Positions 1-5,294 of a stretch of 5,294 nt of DNA are shown piece after piece. The stretch spans positions 1 through 5,294 of the forward strand of contig MEKM01000118.1 of the NCBI GenBank assembly GCA_001766965.1. The letters are read 5' to 3'. Every line of letters starts with the position of its first letter. The stretch's first letter is position 1. Position numbers and translations under genes: made by a program. This DNA is from Acidobacteria bacterium RIFCSPHIGHO2_01_FULL_67_28 (GTDB taxonomy: Bacteria; Acidobacteriota; Terriglobia; Acidiferrales; 2-02-FULL-67-57). The notes under the pieces were generated by a model, which had not been told where the DNA came from, did not search any database, and saw only the letters and a program-made list of their open reading frames with translations.

Positions 1-22
1 CCCGCAGAGTCGTTTCCGGGCT

Positions 23-1927
23 TTAGCTTTGCAGGATGCGCGGCGTGATGAAGAAGAGCAGCTCCTGCGTCGAGGTCTCCCACCGCGTGCGCTTGAACAG
101 GTAGCCGATGACCGGGATGCTGCCGAGCAGCGGCACCTGGGAGACGTTGGTGGAGTTGTTGGTGACCATCACCCCGCCAACCACCACCGTGCCCCCATCC
201 TCGATCAGCACCTGGGTGGTGGTGGCCTGCGTGGCCAGCGCCGGGATGCCGTTGATGCGGGAAATACCGGGGTCGATGGTGGTGTTCTCAATCACGATGT
301 CGAGGAAGACCGTGCCGTCGGCGGTGATCTGCGGCTTGACTTGCAGGCGGAGCACCACGTCGATGAACTGGGTGGAGATGGTGTTGTTCACCACCGTCTG
401 CACCGGGATGCGGGTGCCCTGCTTGACCTCCGCCTGGATGTTGTTCTGCGTAATCAGCCGCGGCTTGGAGAGCACCTTGGCGATGTTGCGGGTCTCGGCC
501 GCGCTCAAGATGACGTCCAGGGCCACGTTCGCCCAGGTGTTGCCGAAGAGCAGGGCGGAGGAGGGGGTCCCCGGGAAGTTCGTGAGCAGCGGCTGCGACC
601 CGGCGCCGCCGCTGGTGATCAGCGGGGGAGGAAGGAAGCCCGGGCCGAAGGGGCTCGCGTCCGCCAACCCGCCGCCGACCACGCTGCGGCGGTTGCCGGT
701 GCCGGCCGAGAAAGCCAGGTTGGTGCCCAGCTCGCGCGTGAAAGCGCGGCTGGCGCTGACCACGCGGGCTTCGATCTCCACCTGCAGCGACTTGCGGTCG
801 AGTTGCTTGATCAGGTCGTCGATCCGCGGGATCACCGTGGGGATGTCGCGGATGATCAGGGTGTTGGTGCGGTTATCCCGGATGATCTCGCCCCGGGAAG
901 AGAGGAAGCGCTTGAGGGTGGGCTCGAGGTCGTTCGCCTGGGCGTAGCTCAACTGCACGGTGTGCACCACCGGCTCGGCGGCTTCCTCGCGGGCGCGGGC
1001 GAGGTCGCGGTTCTCTTCCTGCTCGGTCTTCAAGCGGTTGCGGGTGGCGATGCGGAGCACGTTGCCTTCCAGGGTGCTGCTCAGGCCGTTGTTGCGCAGG
1101 ACGATGTCCAGGGCCTGGTCCCAGGGAACGTCAATCAGCACCAGGGTGACCGCGCCGCTGACGTCCGGGTCCACCACGATGTTCAAGCCGCTGATCTCGT
1201 GGATCAGGCGGAAGAAGTCCTTCAGGTCAACGTCCTTCAGGTTCACCGAAATGGGTTCGCCCGTGTACTTGGGGCCGGCCTGACCGGCGGCCGCCTCCTG
1301 CGGGGCCGCCGCTACCGGCGCGGGGGCCGGCGGCACGGCGGGGGTCGTCTTGGCCAGCAGGACGGGCTCGGCCGGCGCCGGGGTACGGCTGGCGGCGGGA
1401 ACCATCGGAGCCAGCGAGGCGATGAGCATCGGCTCCGGACGAGTCTCCGGGGTCTCGGGCACAGCGGCCGGCTCGACGGGCGCGGGGGCCTCCTGGGCGG
1501 GGGCCGTGGATTCAAGAATCACCAGCAGCCCGTCCGGGGTCGCCTGTACGTCATAGGGCACCAGCACCGCCAGATCCACCACCAGGCGGGTGACCGGCGG
1601 CTGGGACTGGAACTGGCCCAGGCGCACGCCCTTGACCGCCGGGTCGTCCACCGTGAGCTGGCGCTCGCGCGCCACCAAGATGCTCTGCGGGAGGTCCACC
1701 ACCAGGCGTGGCGGGCCGGTGAGCGTCCGGGTCTCATACCCCAGGGGCCCGCTGGCTTGCACGCTCAACGTGATCCGGCCGCCCTCCTGGCTGATCGCCA
1801 CCCCGCGCACGAGCGCGGGCGAAGTGGTGTCAGAGGGGGATTGGGCAACGCCCACGCCGCCGTTGACGGCGATGAGCCCTGCCAGCAAGATGACGGCACA
1901 AAGGCCGCTCCACCGCTTCCGCATCAT
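23..1927 (-). CDS. pilQ: Type IV pilus outer-membrane secretin PilQ
   Basis: This is the 634-residue secretin that forms the outer-membrane channel for the pilus. Residues 1-28 look like a Sec signal peptide (basic MMRKR, then a hydrophobic stretch, likely cut after GVA). One AMIN-type beta domain, expected to bind peptidoglycan, covers about 38-140. A Pro/Ala-rich linker fills about 141-220. The secretin N0/STN domain is at about 224-298 (ISVNLKDVDLKDFFRLI, then GLNIVVDPDVSG), an N1 domain at about 320-380 and the secretin barrel at about 385-632. Hallmarks of the barrel are VPLLGSIPVIGYLFKR (598-613) and the terminal ELLFFITPRIL (622-632). Many PilQ proteins are longer and carry two or more AMIN domains; this one has one. 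Two ATG codons stand in tandem at the start. I chose the first because AGGAG lies 7 nt upstream; it starts 2 nt after the pilP stop. It is the last gene of the operon in view, and its stop TAA is inside the window. Confidence 0.97.
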   Translation of the reverse strand: MMRKRWSGLCAVILLAGLIAVNGGVGVAQSPSDTTSPALVRGVAISQEGGRITLSVQASGPLGYETRTLTGPPRLVVDLPQSILVARERQLTVDDPAVKGVRLGQFQSQPPVTRLVVDLAVLVPYDVQATPDGLLVILESTAPAQEAPAPVEPAAVPETPETRPEPMLIASLAPMVPAASRTPAPAEPVLLAKTTPAVPPAPAPVAAAPQEAAAGQAGPKYTGEPISVNLKDVDLKDFFRLIHEISGLNIVVDPDVSGAVTLVLIDVPWDQALDIVLRNNGLSSTLEGNVLRIATRNRLKTEQEENRDLARAREEAAEPVVHTVQLSYAQANDLEPTLKRFLSSRGEIIRDNRTNTLIIRDIPTVIPRIDDLIKQLDRKSLQVEIEARVVSASRAFTRELGTNLAFSAGTGNRRSVVGGGLADASPFGPGFLPPPLITSGGAGSQPLLTNFPGTPSSALLFGNTWANVALDVILSAAETRNIAKVLSKPRLITQNNIQAEVKQGTRIPVQTVVNNTISTQFIDVVLRLQVKPQITADGTVFLDIVIENTTIDPGISRINGIPALATQATTTQVLIEDGGTVVVGGVMVTNNSTNVSQVPLLGSIPVIGYLFKRTRWETSTQELLFFITPRILQS

Positions 1928-1929
1928 GG

Positions 1930-2553
1930 TTATGCTCCTGGACCTGGTCTGGGTGTCCCGGAACTCGGCCTGGCGGCCGGTCTGGCGCCGCCCCCCGACC
2001 GCGTCCCGGAACCCGTACCGCTTGTGAGTTGCTTGACGACTTCTCGTTCGTATTCCTTTCCAAAAGCGTCCGTGGTCTTCTCTTTGAAGACCACGCCGTC
2101 CTCGCTGATCTTGCCGACGGTGCCGTTGTACAGCTCATCGCCTTCCCGGAGGAAGTACGAGCGGTTGCGCCCGGCCATCGTCACCACCGCGATCATCTCG
2201 GTGGGGGTGGCCACCACACCGTTCACGGTCACCTGCGCGATCACCAGGCCGCGCTTGCCCGGGGGCAGCGGCTGCCCGCCCGCCGCCTGGTCGGGGCTGA
2301 CCAGCAAGCTGCGGAAGGGGTCGCGGCGCTTGACCACTTGCGGCGCGCCTTCCGGCGCCGCCGGAGCCGCAGCGGCTGGAGCCGCCTTCTGCGCGGGCTG
2401 CTGGCTCACCTGCTGCTTGACGCCTCCGATGACCTTCATCGCCGGGGGCGCGGTAGACTGCGCCTGACCCGGCGCCGCCACGAGCAGACAGGCAACCACC
2501 ACAACCAATCCCGCGGCCAGCGCGGCGCGCGTCTGCGAGGCTCTCGGCGTCAT
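1930..2553 (-). CDS. pilP: Type IV pilus assembly protein PilP
   Basis: PilP is the periplasmic connector that binds the PilN/PilO complex and the N0 domain of the PilQ secretin. The frame is open up to 2724, but the ATG at 2553 is the right start. It has a strong AGGAGG 6 nt upstream, it opens directly into a signal sequence, and the longer version would overlap pilO by more than 150 nt. This gives 207 residues. Residues 1-31 are a basic and hydrophobic export signal. An Ala/Pro/Gln linker follows to about 73. The family motif RRDPFRSLL sits at 76-84, and a beta-rich homology domain covers about 100-158 (GLVIAQVTVNGVV, then FLREGDELYNGTVGKI). The C-terminal tail from about 178 is Gly/Ser/Pro/Arg-rich and probably disordered. 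Known proteobacterial PilPs are lipoproteins. Here VVAC (19-22) could be a lipobox, but a signal peptidase I site after GQA (29-31) is equally possible. It is translated with pilO upstream and pilQ downstream. Confidence 0.93.
   Translation of the reverse strand: MTPRASQTRAALAAGLVVVVACLLVAAPGQAQSTAPPAMKVIGGVKQQVSQQPAQKAAPAAAAPAAPEGAPQVVKRRDPFRSLLVSPDQAAGGQPLPPGKRGLVIAQVTVNGVVATPTEMIAVVTMAGRNRSYFLREGDELYNGTVGKISEDGVVFKEKTTDAFGKEYEREVVKQLTSGTGSGTRSGGGARPAARPSSGTPRPGPGA
1935..1939 (-). promoter_or_regulatory. Ribosome binding site of pilQ
   Basis: AGGAG on the minus strand, inside the last codons of pilP, 7 nt before the first of two tandem ATG codons (1927 and 1924). The first ATG has the better spacing; starting at the second would remove only one methionine. 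Confidence 0.6.
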
Positions 2554-2557
2554 GGCT

Positions 2558-2565
2558 CTCCTCCT
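2558..2565 (-). promoter_or_regulatory. Ribosome binding site that fixes the pilP start
   Basis: AGGAGGAG on the minus strand ends a few bases before the ATG at 2553 (AGGAGG core, 6-nt spacer). Its first bases belong to the pilO TAG stop, so termination of pilO places ribosomes on the pilP start. It rules out the 57-residue longer reading of the pilP frame. Confidence 0.8.
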
Positions 2566-3256
2566 ATTGCGGGCGCGGGGCAGGCCCCGGGCCTCCGGCC
2601 CCGCGGCGCGGAGCGGCCGCCGCCCCAGCCGCCGGGGCGACCGCGGCCACCTCGGCCTGGGCCGGAATGTAGTAGGTCGTGATGGTGCAAACCCCCGCCA
2701 CGCTGGTGCCGGCGGTGTACTCAAACTTGCCGCCGCCCCGCTGCGCCTCGATGCCCTGCAAGCGCAGGCCGCCGGCGTTGATGATGCGGGTGCTGCGCCC
2801 GAGGCGGTCGAAAAACTCCATGGCGGCGTAGTAGGGCCCGTCCAGCTCCACCTCGAAAGGCATCTCGGCGTAGAACTCCTTGGTCACCACCGGGCGCGAG
2901 GTCAGGCGCCGCAGCGACACCTGGGCGTTGGTGGCGGACGCCTGCAAGGTGCGCATGAACTCATCCGTCTTCTTCTCTTCCGGCACCACGGTCTGGATCT
3001 GGGCCAACTGGTCCTTGGTGGCCGCCAGGCGGGTTTTCAGCTCCTGGTGGCGCTGCTTGACGGCCTGGAGCTTGGCCACTTCGTCCACCAGTTGCTTGTA
3101 CTTGCGCTGCAAGTCGGCCTGCTCGGCGCGGGCGGCCTGGATGGGGAAGATGGGGGGAAAGTCCACGTACCAGCCCAAAGCCCAGACGCCGACGGCGACC
3201 AGAACAAACAAGACGAGCTGGAAGTACCAGGGCAATTCGCGGAAGCGCAGCGCCAT
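2564..3256 (-). CDS. pilO: Type IV pilus inner-membrane alignment protein PilO
   Basis: PilO is a bitopic inner-membrane protein that heterodimerises with PilN and, with PilP, aligns the cytoplasmic motor with the PilQ secretin. The 230 residues show a short cytoplasmic start (MALRFRELPW), one membrane helix at about 12-29 (FQLVLFVLVAVGVWALGW) and a long charged coiled-coil region at about 42-90. The periplasmic ferredoxin-like PilO domain covers about 91-197 and includes the family-typical ELDGPYYAAMEFFDRLGR stretch (137-154) and a closing TITTYYIP. The last 30 residues are an Ala/Pro/Gly/Arg low-complexity tail that is not part of the usual fold. The start follows a GGGGG Shine-Dalgarno-like run 5 nt upstream and lies 9 nt after the pilN stop. 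Its TAG stop overlaps the pilP ribosome binding site, which suggests coupled translation. Confidence 0.95.
   Translation of the reverse strand: MALRFRELPWYFQLVLFVLVAVGVWALGWYVDFPPIFPIQAARAEQADLQRKYKQLVDEVAKLQAVKQRHQELKTRLAATKDQLAQIQTVVPEEKKTDEFMRTLQASATNAQVSLRRLTSRPVVTKEFYAEMPFEVELDGPYYAAMEFFDRLGRSTRIINAGGLRLQGIEAQRGGGKFEYTAGTSVAGVCTITTYYIPAQAEVAAVAPAAGAAAAPRRGAGGPGPAPRPQ
2574..2605. repeat. GC-rich inverted repeat at the 3' end of pilO
   Basis: CGCGGGGC at 2574-2581 and its exact reverse complement GCCCCGCG at 2598-2605 form an 8-bp stem around a 16-nt loop. The loop is itself nearly palindromic (AGGCCC, C, GGGCCT at 2582-2594). The repeat lies within the low-complexity tail of pilO, 20 nt before the pilP start codon on the transcript. 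It lacks a U-run, so it is not an intrinsic terminator. It could be a by-product of Ala/Pro/Gly/Arg codons in GC-rich DNA. Confidence 0.5.
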
Positions 3257-3265
3257 AAGGTCCCC

Positions 3266-3868
3266 CTACATTCCTCCCCCGGCCGCAGGCGGGGCCGCGG
3301 GCGGGGCTGGCAAGACGAACTTGGCCGTCAGGGTAAACTCGAAGTTGGCCATCCCTTCTTTCTCTTTCTGGATCGACTCCTTGATCTCCACGTTCTGGAA
3401 GTAGCCGGAGCGATTGAGGTTGGTGATGAAATTGGCCACGGCGTCCACCGACGCGGCGACGCCCTTGAACTGGATGGTGTTGTCGGCCTGCTCGTCCATG
3501 TTAGTCAGCCAGAGGGTCTCGGTCAGGCTGACGGTGTTGCCCACGGCCTCCAGCAACCGCACCGGGCCCGCCTGATTGCGCTTGAGGTTTTCGATGACGT
3601 CAAGGCGGCCCTGCAAGCGCCGTTGCTCCTCCTCGTACTCCTTGATCTCTTTCTCCAGCTGGGCCATGGTGCGCTTTTCGCTTTCCTTCTGCTCGATCTG
3701 CTGCTGGAGCGCGTTGATGTCACCTTTGATGAAGACGTACTGCACCACCAGCACGGCCACGGCCACCAGCACCGGCACGGCGAACAACACCAGCTGCAGC
3801 GTGCCGGCAATGGCGACCCGGCGCTTGACCTTGGGACGCGGACGGCCGAGAAGGTTGATCCGGATCAT
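3266..3868 (-). CDS. pilN: Type IV pilus inner-membrane alignment protein PilN
   Basis: PilN is the bitopic partner of PilO. Its short cytoplasmic N-terminus is the docking peptide for PilM. The 200 residues begin MIRINLLGRPRPKVKRR, recognisable as the PilM-binding motif but with INLLG where INLLP is usual. A membrane helix covers about 19-47, a strongly charged coiled coil about 48-98 (QQQIEQKESEKRTMAQLEKE and on), and a ferredoxin-like periplasmic domain about 102-184 (LLEAVGNTVSLTETLWLTNM, VAASVDAVANFITNL). The C-terminus is a Pro/Ala/Gly tail. The start codon overlaps the pilM stop as ATGA. The nearest Shine-Dalgarno-like GAGGAG is 12 nt upstream, which is long, so translation probably depends on coupling to pilM. 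Confidence 0.95.
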   Translation of the reverse strand: MIRINLLGRPRPKVKRRVAIAGTLQLVLFAVPVLVAVAVLVVQYVFIKGDINALQQQIEQKESEKRTMAQLEKEIKEYEEEQRRLQGRLDVIENLKRNQAGPVRLLEAVGNTVSLTETLWLTNMDEQADNTIQFKGVAASVDAVANFITNLNRSGYFQNVEIKESIQKEKEGMANFEFTLTAKFVLPAPPAAPPAAGGGM

Positions 3869-4923
3869 GCTTCGTCAAAGCTCCTCAATCCCAGGCCGAC
3901 GCAAACCGCCAGCCGCGGGGCGATTTCCTTCACATATTCGTCGCTGAACTTGGCCGGATTGTAGGTAACGCGGCGGAAGGGGTCAAGCTCGTCCACCGGC
4001 ATCTGGAACTCCTCCTTCAGCATGTCCAGCAAACCCGGGGTGCGGGCGGCGCCGCCGGCGGCGTAGATGTGGCCGATGGCCGCGGCCCCGGCGGTGGCGC
4101 GGAAGAAGTCGAAGGTCTTCTGGATCTCCAGCACCAAGATTTCCGACACCGAACGCAGCACCGCCGCCTTCTGCTCGTCGCTGATGCCGGCCAGGGCCTG
4201 GCCGCGCTTCAGGTTTTCAGCGTCCTCGAAGGTCAGCTCCAGCTCCTTCTGCAGGGCATCGGTGTACTGGTTGCCGCCCACCGAGACGTCGCGGGTGAAC
4301 AGGGGCACGCCGCCGCGCACGATGTTGATGTTCATGACGCTGGCGCCGATGTTGAGCAGGGCCGCTGTCTCGTCCGGGTTGGGCTGGTAGTTGGTCTCGT
4401 AGGTGTTCTGCAGGGCGAAGGCGTCCACGTCCACCATGGCCAGGGTGCGGCCGATGAGCGCGCTCTGGTAGTTGTTGATCTTGTCGCGCTTCACCGCCAC
4501 CAGCAGCACTTCCTGGGTGTCGCCCGCCGGGCTGGGCTCGAGCACCTGGTAGTCCAGGCTGACGTCGGCGATGTCGAAGGGGATGTACTGCCCGGCGTCG
4601 GCGTAGACCTGGTCGTAGAGCTCGTCTTCTTCCAGCATGGGCAGGTTGATTTTCTTGATGATGACGGAGTGGCCGGAGACCGAGGTGGCCACGTTCTTGT
4701 TCTTGACCTTCTGCCCGGCGTAGATGCGGTCGATGGCGGCCGAGACGCTCAAAGCGTCGATGATGGCCCCGTCCACGACCGTCTCCGGGGAGAGCGGCTC
4801 CAGGCCCACGCTCAAGAGCTCAAACCCGTCCTTCGTCTTCTTCAGCTCCACGGCTTTGACGGAGCTGGAGCCGATATCCAGGCCCACCAGGTTTACCTGC
4901 TTCTTGCCGCCGAAGAGGCCCAT
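3865..4923 (-). CDS. pilM: Type IV pilus actin-like ATP-binding protein PilM
   Basis: PilM is a cytoplasmic FtsA/actin-like protein that binds ATP and the N-terminal peptide of PilN, forming the cytoplasmic face of the pilus alignment complex. The 352 residues match the usual family length of about 350. The phosphate-1 loop GLDIGSSSVK is at 14-23, the family-typical QYIPFDIADVSLDYQVL at 112-128, the second phosphate/connect region LLNIGASVMNINIVRGG at 189-205, and the adenosine-binding stretch IYAAGGAARTPGL at 286-298. No signal peptide or membrane helix is seen. The start ATG has AAGGGG 6 nt upstream and lies 3 nt after the stop of the helix-turn-helix gene. Its TGA stop overlaps the pilN start by 4 nt. 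All expected motifs are intact. Confidence 0.97.
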   Translation of the reverse strand: MGLFGGKKQVNLVGLDIGSSSVKAVELKKTKDGFELLSVGLEPLSPETVVDGAIIDALSVSAAIDRIYAGQKVKNKNVATSVSGHSVIIKKINLPMLEEDELYDQVYADAGQYIPFDIADVSLDYQVLEPSPAGDTQEVLLVAVKRDKINNYQSALIGRTLAMVDVDAFALQNTYETNYQPNPDETAALLNIGASVMNINIVRGGVPLFTRDVSVGGNQYTDALQKELELTFEDAENLKRGQALAGISDEQKAAVLRSVSEILVLEIQKTFDFFRATAGAAAIGHIYAAGGAARTPGLLDMLKEEFQMPVDELDPFRRVTYNPAKFSDEYVKEIAPRLAVCVGLGLRSFDEA

Positions 4924-4926
4924 CGT

Positions 4927-5136
4927 TTACCCCTTCCCTTTCCGCCGCCGGTTCTTGCCCTGGCTGATTTTACGCTCCATCCAGCGGTCGAGAATCGTTT
5001 TCTTAAACTTCCACCGGTTGCCCAGCTTGAAGGCCGGGATCCGGTCCTGGTACACGTAACGATACAACGTGTCCGGGGAGATCCCCAAGTACTCCGAGGC
5101 CTCCCGAATGCTCATCACTTCCCGGGGGGACGCCAT
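4927..5136 (-). CDS. Small helix-turn-helix DNA-binding protein, excisionase/BldC-like (MerR-type winged helix)
   Basis: This 69-residue protein consists almost wholly of one MerR/excisionase-type winged helix-turn-helix. The helices read MSIREASEYLGISPDTLYRYVYQDRIP (about 8-34) and the wing reads AFKLGNRWKFKKTILDRWM (about 35-53). A very basic tail follows (KNRRRKGKG). The pattern of a tyrosine-rich recognition helix, IPAFKLGNRWKF and a terminal DRWM is that of the excisionase-family DNA-binding domain shared by BldC-like regulators. I chose the ATG at 5136 because GAGGAG lies 5 nt upstream. An in-frame GTG at 5163 would add nine residues but has a poor ribosome binding site, and an internal ATG at 5115 would cut into the first helix region. 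It precedes pilM by 3 nt and shares its transcript. It has no recombinase neighbour, so a regulatory role is more likely than a true excisionase one. A role in controlling this operon is inference from position. Confidence 0.85.
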   Translation of the reverse strand: MASPREVMSIREASEYLGISPDTLYRYVYQDRIPAFKLGNRWKFKKTILDRWMERKISQGKNRRRKGKG

Positions 5137-5141
5137 TGAGA

Positions 5142-5147
5142 CTCCTC
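5142..5147 (-). promoter_or_regulatory. Ribosome binding site that fixes the HTH gene start
   Basis: GAGGAG on the minus strand, 5 nt before the ATG at 5136. It favours this start over the upstream in-frame GTG at 5163, which lacks a comparable site. Confidence 0.7.
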
Positions 5148-5230
5148 GTCCCGCCGACTGCACCCGCCGTCGCGCGGTGATCCAGTTTCCTCTGCCGTCA
5201 GGGAAGGCTAGATTCCTTTATCGGGGCTAA

Positions 5231-5259
5231 TTTGTAGGGAAAAACCGGGGGCCTGTCAA
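5231..5259 (-). promoter_or_regulatory. Sigma70-type promoter for the HTH-pilMNOPQ operon
   Basis: Read on the minus strand, a perfect -35 box TTGACA (5259-5254) is followed by a 17-bp spacer and a -10-like TACAAA (5236-5231), which keeps the leading TA and 4 of 6 consensus bases. Transcription would start near 5224, giving a leader of about 88 nt before the ATG at 5136. An A-rich tract just upstream (about 5272-5289) could act as an UP element. It is the only convincing promoter seen upstream of the gene set. The -10 box is weak, so an activator may matter. Confidence 0.65.
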
Positions 5260-5270
5260 GAGAAATCTTG
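5257..5270. promoter_or_regulatory. Palindrome overlapping the -35 box, candidate operator
   Basis: The plus strand reads CAAGA-GAAA-TCTTG, a perfect inverted repeat with 5-bp arms and a 4-nt centre. One arm shares bases with the TTGACA box. A further copy of the half-site (CCAAGA on the minus strand) lies 19 bp upstream at 5285-5290. The placement suits an operator, perhaps for the small DNA-binding protein of the same operon, but the repeat is short and could be chance. Followed by a run of seven T on the plus strand, it also resembles a weak plus-strand terminator. Confidence 0.3.
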
Positions 5271-5294
5271 GTTTTTTTCGTTTTTCTTGGGCAG

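Larger units (their letters stand above)
5137..5294. other. Non-coding leader and upstream region of the operon
   Basis: This 158-base stretch carries no convincing gene. The half near the window edge is AT-rich (A-tracts on the minus strand) and holds the promoter and palindrome described separately. The half nearer the gene is GC-rich leader RNA. I saw no riboswitch fold, leader peptide with a good start, or strong hairpin in the leader. The far edge is cut by the window, so upstream binding sites could be missing. Confidence 0.6.

Noticed and set aside
1..22. A possible terminator after pilQ (CCCG and CGGG arms on the minus strand)
   Set aside because: The stem is only 4 bp with a 12-nt loop and runs into the window edge, so a U-run cannot be seen. 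It cannot be supported, and further genes may follow.
29..2467. An 812-codon open frame on the plus strand opposite pilQ and pilP
   Set aside because: It is a shadow frame. Its translation is low-complexity (Gly/Arg/His/Asp/Val-rich) with no recognisable domain, while the opposite strand encodes complete PilQ and PilP with all hallmark motifs. Long antisense frames are expected in GC-rich genes.
2554..2724. A 57-residue N-terminal extension of PilP
   Set aside because: The extension is Arg/Pro-rich, overlaps pilO, and would bury the signal peptide. The ATG at 2553 has a near-perfect ribosome binding site.
2552..3964. A 470-codon plus-strand frame opposite pilO and pilN
   Set aside because: It has the same Leu/His/Gly/Asp-rich antisense composition, no domain, and no ribosome binding site of note. 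It lies opposite well-identified pilO and pilN.
4927..5136. The HTH gene as a phage or integrative-element excisionase
   Set aside because: No integrase, attachment repeats or phage genes are visible, its composition matches its neighbours, and it is tightly packed with pilM. The excisionase label reflects only the domain family.
4069..5139. A 356-codon plus-strand frame opposite pilM and the HTH gene
   Set aside because: It is rich in Val/His/Asp/Gly/Gln repeats typical of antisense reading and runs across the pilM-HTH junction, opposite intact genes.
5137..5163. A GTG start adding nine residues to the HTH protein
   Set aside because: It has no good ribosome binding site, and the extra residues are not part of the domain. 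The ATG at 5136 has GAGGAG at ideal spacing.

Overview
The window holds the T4P alignment/secretin operon pilM-pilN-pilO-pilP-pilQ, complete and entirely on the minus strand, so it reads from the right end to the left. It is preceded by a small helix-turn-helix gene that appears to be the first cistron. The DNA is GC-rich and the proteins have long Ala/Pro/Gly-rich tails. Together with a secretin that carries an AMIN domain, this points to a Gram-negative (diderm), high-GC bacterium. The style of PilM and PilN (for example a PilN starting MIRINLLGRPRPK) reminds me of Acidobacteriota. This is an impression from memory, not a search result, and a high-GC deltaproteobacterium-like or other uncultured lineage is possible.

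Layout from right to left. Positions 5137-5294 are a non-coding leader with a good sigma70-type promoter (TTGACA, 17 bp, TACAAA), an A-rich upstream tract and a small palindrome over the -35 box. Then come a 69-residue excisionase/BldC-like DNA-binding protein (5136-4927), pilM (4923-3865), pilN (3868-3266), pilO (3256-2564), pilP (2553-1930) and pilQ (1927-23). Intergenic gaps are 3, -4, 9, 10 and 2 nt, so the six genes are very probably one transcription unit with translational coupling. The last 22 bases (1-22) follow the pilQ stop and are too short to show a terminator.

How the parts work together, from established knowledge of the families: PilM is a cytoplasmic actin-like ATP-binding protein that grips the N-terminal tail of the bitopic inner-membrane protein PilN. 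PilN pairs with PilO through coiled coils and ferredoxin-like periplasmic domains. PilP links the PilN/PilO complex to the N0 domain of PilQ, the outer-membrane secretin through which the pilus leaves the cell. No pilin, motor ATPase (PilB/PilT) or platform (PilC) gene is inside the window.

The system itself is well known. The parts worth a second look are the DNA-binding gene at the head of the operon with its promoter-overlapping palindrome, a PilN whose usual INLLP motif reads INLLG, the low-complexity tails shared by PilN, PilO and PilP, and a strong GC hairpin just ahead of the pilP ribosome binding site. No RNA genes, CRISPR arrays, insertion sequences or attachment sites were seen.
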